From assembly GCA_020634155.1 (NCBI GenBank), contig JACKCI010000001.1, forward strand, positions 434,001 to 498,000: a stretch of 64,000 nt of DNA, given 5' to 3'. Of this stretch, positions 61,456 through 64,000 are shown piece after piece (positions within the stretch are counted from its first letter, which is position 1; every line of letters begins with the position of its first letter). This stretch comes from Anaerolineales bacterium. Lineage in GTDB: Bacteria; Chloroflexota; Anaerolineae; Aggregatilineales; J027. The position numbers were made by a program, and so were the translations under genes. Below the pieces are notes generated by a model that had not been told where the DNA came from, searched no databases, and saw only the letters and a list, made by a program, of their open reading frames with translations.

Positions 61456-63024
61456 ATGTTTAGAAAGCATAACAAGAAACTACTTGCCGCTTCCAACCCA
61501 ATGACACGCCGCGACTTCCTCCGCCTCACTGGTTTTGCAGCCGCCACGACCTTTATCCCCGCTGAATTCTCACGTACAACCCAATCCAAATTCCGCCGTC
61601 AAGATTCGGCTATCTTGCGGGTCGCTTGGGAACAACCTGTAACACTTGATCCCTCCAATCTTTCGTCCGACAGCGAAGTGGCGCTTGTTAATGCCGTCTA
61701 TGATTATCTGTTAGACACCAATGCCTCTGCACAACTCGTTCCTCGGCTCGCTCAATCATGGAGCATGAGCGACGATGGGCTATCCTATACCCTCAACCTT
61801 GTTCAAAACGCTGTTTTTCATGATGGTAGCCCCTTCACCTCTGCCGATGTCGTGTGGACATTCGACCGCCTGCGGAATCCTGATCTTTCCAGTGCGGCAG
61901 GCTTATTCGGCAATATTGTAAGTGTCGAAGCCAGTGACCCCTATACGGTGGTCTTTGCGCTAGACAACACAGCGCCAGACTTCCTTTACAATCTCACAGA
62001 TAACCGCTCCGTCATGCTTAAAGCAGGCACCGAAGACCCTGCGGCAGCATTCAACGGCACTGGCCCCTACAAAGTTACAAGCTTTGATGCCGAAGACCGT
62101 GCCATTTTGGAACGCAATGAAGCCTACTGGATGGAGGGTGCGCCGACAGTCGCCCGTCTTGAGTTCATTTACTTTGGGGATGCCAACGCCAGTGTCAATG
62201 CCCTGCGTGATGGCGAGGTCGATGTTGTATTGCGGACACCCACCCGTGTCTTCCAATCACTGCGGTCAAATTACAACGCCATTGCGATTGCCACCAATGG
62301 CTACAACCTTGCTCGCTTGCGCCATGACCAAGGCTTTGGCACTGACCCACGTGTTTGGAAAGCCTTCAAACTTGCCACTGACCGTCAGAAAATTTTTGAC
62401 ATCATCAGTGCGGGTTTTGGTGCGATTGGGAATGACACACCAATTGGCCCGCTCTATGCTGACTACTATGATGCAAGCATTACCCTACCCTCAGCAGACC
62501 CCCGTGCTGCACGTGAACTACTTGAGGCGGCGGGTTATCCCGATGGTATTGACCTCGATTTGCACGTCCCGAATTCGGGTGACCGTCCCGACCTCGCTTT
62601 AGCCTTTAGCTCGTTCTGGCGCGATGCCAATATCCGCGTCGAGATTAAGCTGCGTGATGAGGGGATTTACTACAGCGATGTCGAAGACAACTGGCTGCAA
62701 GTTGATTTGGGTATTACGGGTTGGGGTTCACGCCCAACACCGCAGCAATATCTTGATCTGCAACTGAAGACAGACGCGGTATGGAATGAAGCCCATTATA
62801 GTGATGCTGAATTGGATGCACTTATTGACCTTGCCGGCACCTCACTTGACCAAGATGCCCGTGTTCAAGCCTATAAAGACATCCAAGCCCTGCTCGTTGA
62901 CCGAGGCCCGATTATCGTGCCGTACTTCTTCCCACAATTTGCCATCTTAGAAACTGGTATTGATGGTGTTCAGGTTCATCCTTTTGCTGGGCGTACCGAC
63001 TTCCGGTTCGCTGCTAAAGGCTAG
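61456..63024 (+). CDS. Tat-exported ABC substrate-binding protein (family 5)
   Basis: 522 residues of the SBP_bac_5 family. A twin-arginine signal (MTRRDFLRLTGFAAATTF, from residue 16) implies export in folded form. Family landmarks are LDPSNLSSDSEVALVNAVYDYLL, LAQSWSMSDDGLSYTLNL, AVFHDGSPFTSADVVWTFDRL, GTGPYKVTSF and LLEAAGYPDG. It differs from the membrane-anchored paralogue at 24121 in export route. AAAGGG lies seven bases before the ATG. First gene of an operon with the permease at 63027. Confidence 0.94.
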   Translation: MFRKHNKKLLAASNPMTRRDFLRLTGFAAATTFIPAEFSRTTQSKFRRQDSAILRVAWEQPVTLDPSNLSSDSEVALVNAVYDYLLDTNASAQLVPRLAQSWSMSDDGLSYTLNLVQNAVFHDGSPFTSADVVWTFDRLRNPDLSSAAGLFGNIVSVEASDPYTVVFALDNTAPDFLYNLTDNRSVMLKAGTEDPAAAFNGTGPYKVTSFDAEDRAILERNEAYWMEGAPTVARLEFIYFGDANASVNALRDGEVDVVLRTPTRVFQSLRSNYNAIAIATNGYNLARLRHDQGFGTDPRVWKAFKLATDRQKIFDIISAGFGAIGNDTPIGPLYADYYDASITLPSADPRAARELLEAAGYPDGIDLDLHVPNSGDRPDLALAFSSFWRDANIRVEIKLRDEGIYYSDVEDNWLQVDLGITGWGSRPTPQQYLDLQLKTDAVWNEAHYSDAELDALIDLAGTSLDQDARVQAYKDIQALLVDRGPIIVPYFFPQFAILETGIDGVQVHPFAGRTDFRFAAKG

Positions 63025-63026
63025 GC

Positions 63027-64000
63027 ATGCATTTGGAATCGAATCAGAGGGTCAGGCACTGGTCTGACTCTCTGCCTGTTCAAGCCATCAAATGGCTCAG
63101 TCAATTACTCCGTACTCCATTGAGCGCATTGGGCACCCTTGGTGTTGTATTTTTCGTATTGGTCGCCATTTTCGGTGACCAACTCGCACCCTTCAATTTT
63201 GATGAAAACGCCTTCAACAACAATGACCTTTATCCGCCATATAAAGCACCCGATTGCTTCGGGGATGGGGCTATTCATGTCCCTATCGTTGATTACCATA
63301 CCCGCCTCTTTGACCCCCTCAACGCCGAATGCAAAAATCCCTTTGGTACCGACAAGCTAGGCTACGATGTCTACAGCCGTGTGATTCTTGGTACCCGTGA
63401 GATTTTTCGGCTGGCGGGCTTGGGTACACTAGTAGCAGTCTTAATCGGTACCACAATCGGCTTATTCATTGGCTATTGGGGCGGCTGGCCGGATGAGATT
63501 GTGAGCCGTCTATTGGATAGCCTTCTATCAATTCCCGCCTTATTATTAGCCCTCATATTGCTCGGCACCTTGCCTGAAAGCGCCACCCTGCCAGTGATTG
63601 ATTACCACCTACCCTTGCTCAAGAACAGCATTTTGATTGTGTTGGTGGTCGTCTATTCCCCGATTGTAGCGCGGGTAGTACGCAGCAATGTGTTATCGGT
63701 AAAGACTCAAGGATTTGTGGAGGCGGCCCAGTTGCGTGGCGAATCAACATTTTATATTTTATGGCGCGAGATTTTGCCGTCGGTCATTCCAGCCTTGGTC
63801 GTTGAAGCATCCCTGCGCTTTTCTTATGCGATTTTCTTGGTGGCGTCGTTAGGCTTTCTCAGTCTAGGAGCTAATCCCCCCACCCCCAATTGGGGGCTAA
63901 TGGTCAATGATGCCTATAATAACCAAGACTATATTTGCAACGAGTTTCAGTGTTACGACTGGACACTTATCTATCCTGCTGCCGCTATCGTACTGCTGGT
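63027..64000 (+). CDS. DppC-type ABC permease, cut by the right edge
   Basis: Open to the window end, 324 complete codons. It starts at ATG 63027, two bases after the preceding stop, with AAAGG six bases upstream. The N-terminal helix (LGTLGVVFFVLVAIFGDQLAPF) is followed by an external loop longer than usual (about 60-110), with two cysteines and NPFGTDKLGYDVYSRVILGTRE. The core then shows LLDSLLSIPALLLALILLG, the coupling loop QGFVEAAQLRGESTFYILWR and LGFLSLGANPPTPNWGLMV. These are DppC/OppC hallmarks. DppB and ATPase partners, if present, lie outside. Confidence 0.93.
   Translation, partial: MHLESNQRVRHWSDSLPVQAIKWLSQLLRTPLSALGTLGVVFFVLVAIFGDQLAPFNFDENAFNNNDLYPPYKAPDCFGDGAIHVPIVDYHTRLFDPLNAECKNPFGTDKLGYDVYSRVILGTREIFRLAGLGTLVAVLIGTTIGLFIGYWGGWPDEIVSRLLDSLLSIPALLLALILLGTLPESATLPVIDYHLPLLKNSILIVLVVVYSPIVARVVRSNVLSVKTQGFVEAAQLRGESTFYILWREILPSVIPALVVEASLRFSYAIFLVASLGFLSLGANPPTPNWGLMVNDAYNNQDYICNEFQCYDWTLIYPAAAIVLL

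Overview
The window is a gene-dense stretch of bacterial chromosome with mid-range GC. It has about 50 protein genes on both strands, no gap longer than about 160 bases, and no tRNA, rRNA, CRISPR array, insertion sequence or phage gene that I can see. The mix of three membrane-anchored PknB-type Ser/Thr kinases, an FHA protein, a giant DUF11-type surface protein with an LPxTG signal, a MoaD-MoaE fusion, many peptide ABC transporter parts and sigma70-like promoters fits a Chloroflexota bacterium of the Anaerolineae type. That placement is inference from gene content, not from a marker-gene search.

Layout, left to right. 1-2.8 kb: the 3' part of purH, an OsmC-family peroxidase and a long-chain polyprenyl diphosphate synthase behind a strong promoter with an operator-like palindrome. 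2.8-4.9 kb (minus): a compact four-gene unit (ParB/SbnI-like protein, ACT-domain protein, an unknown, a CoA-binding protein). 5.1-9.7 kb (minus): overlapping malQ-hutH-hutU. 9.8-18.2 kb: two paralogous 847-residue kinase-TPR proteins on either side of a secreted SH3-like protein, the second nearly touching a secreted nuclease-like gene. 18.3-24.0 kb (minus): a polar amino-acid ABC transporter (binding protein, permease with six Cys-pair repeats, ATPase), then a GMC oxidoreductase and a GlsB-like membrane protein. 24.1-27.4 kb: a peptide-type ABC binding protein and two permeases with no ATPases. 27.4-30.3 kb: yraN-miaA-unknown, a cyclic-nucleotide-binding protein and a rhodanese.

30.4-33.6 kb: cinA with a decayed C-domain, a DUF6884 protein and a phosphoribosyltransferase-like protein in one overlapping operon, facing a HARE-HTH/Mrr nuclease-like protein. 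33.6-44.3 kb: mostly housekeeping genes on the minus strand (lepA, zinc-ribbon membrane protein, FecR-like protein, acylphosphatase, HEAT protein, site-2 protease, coiled-coil/zinc-ribbon protein, prfB with a programmed +1 frameshift, ftsY), with radC on plus. 44.4-48.3 kb: FHA protein, moaC, moaD-moaE fusion and a third kinase.

48.3-60.1 kb (minus) is one gene for a 3,927-residue secreted repeat protein. It ends with an LPTTG sorting signal, a two-helix membrane hairpin and its own sortase domain. This substrate-plus-sortase fusion is the most unusual object in the window. A GT-C-like membrane protein is divergent from it. The right edge holds a Tat-exported peptide-binding protein and a DppC-type permease cut by the window end.
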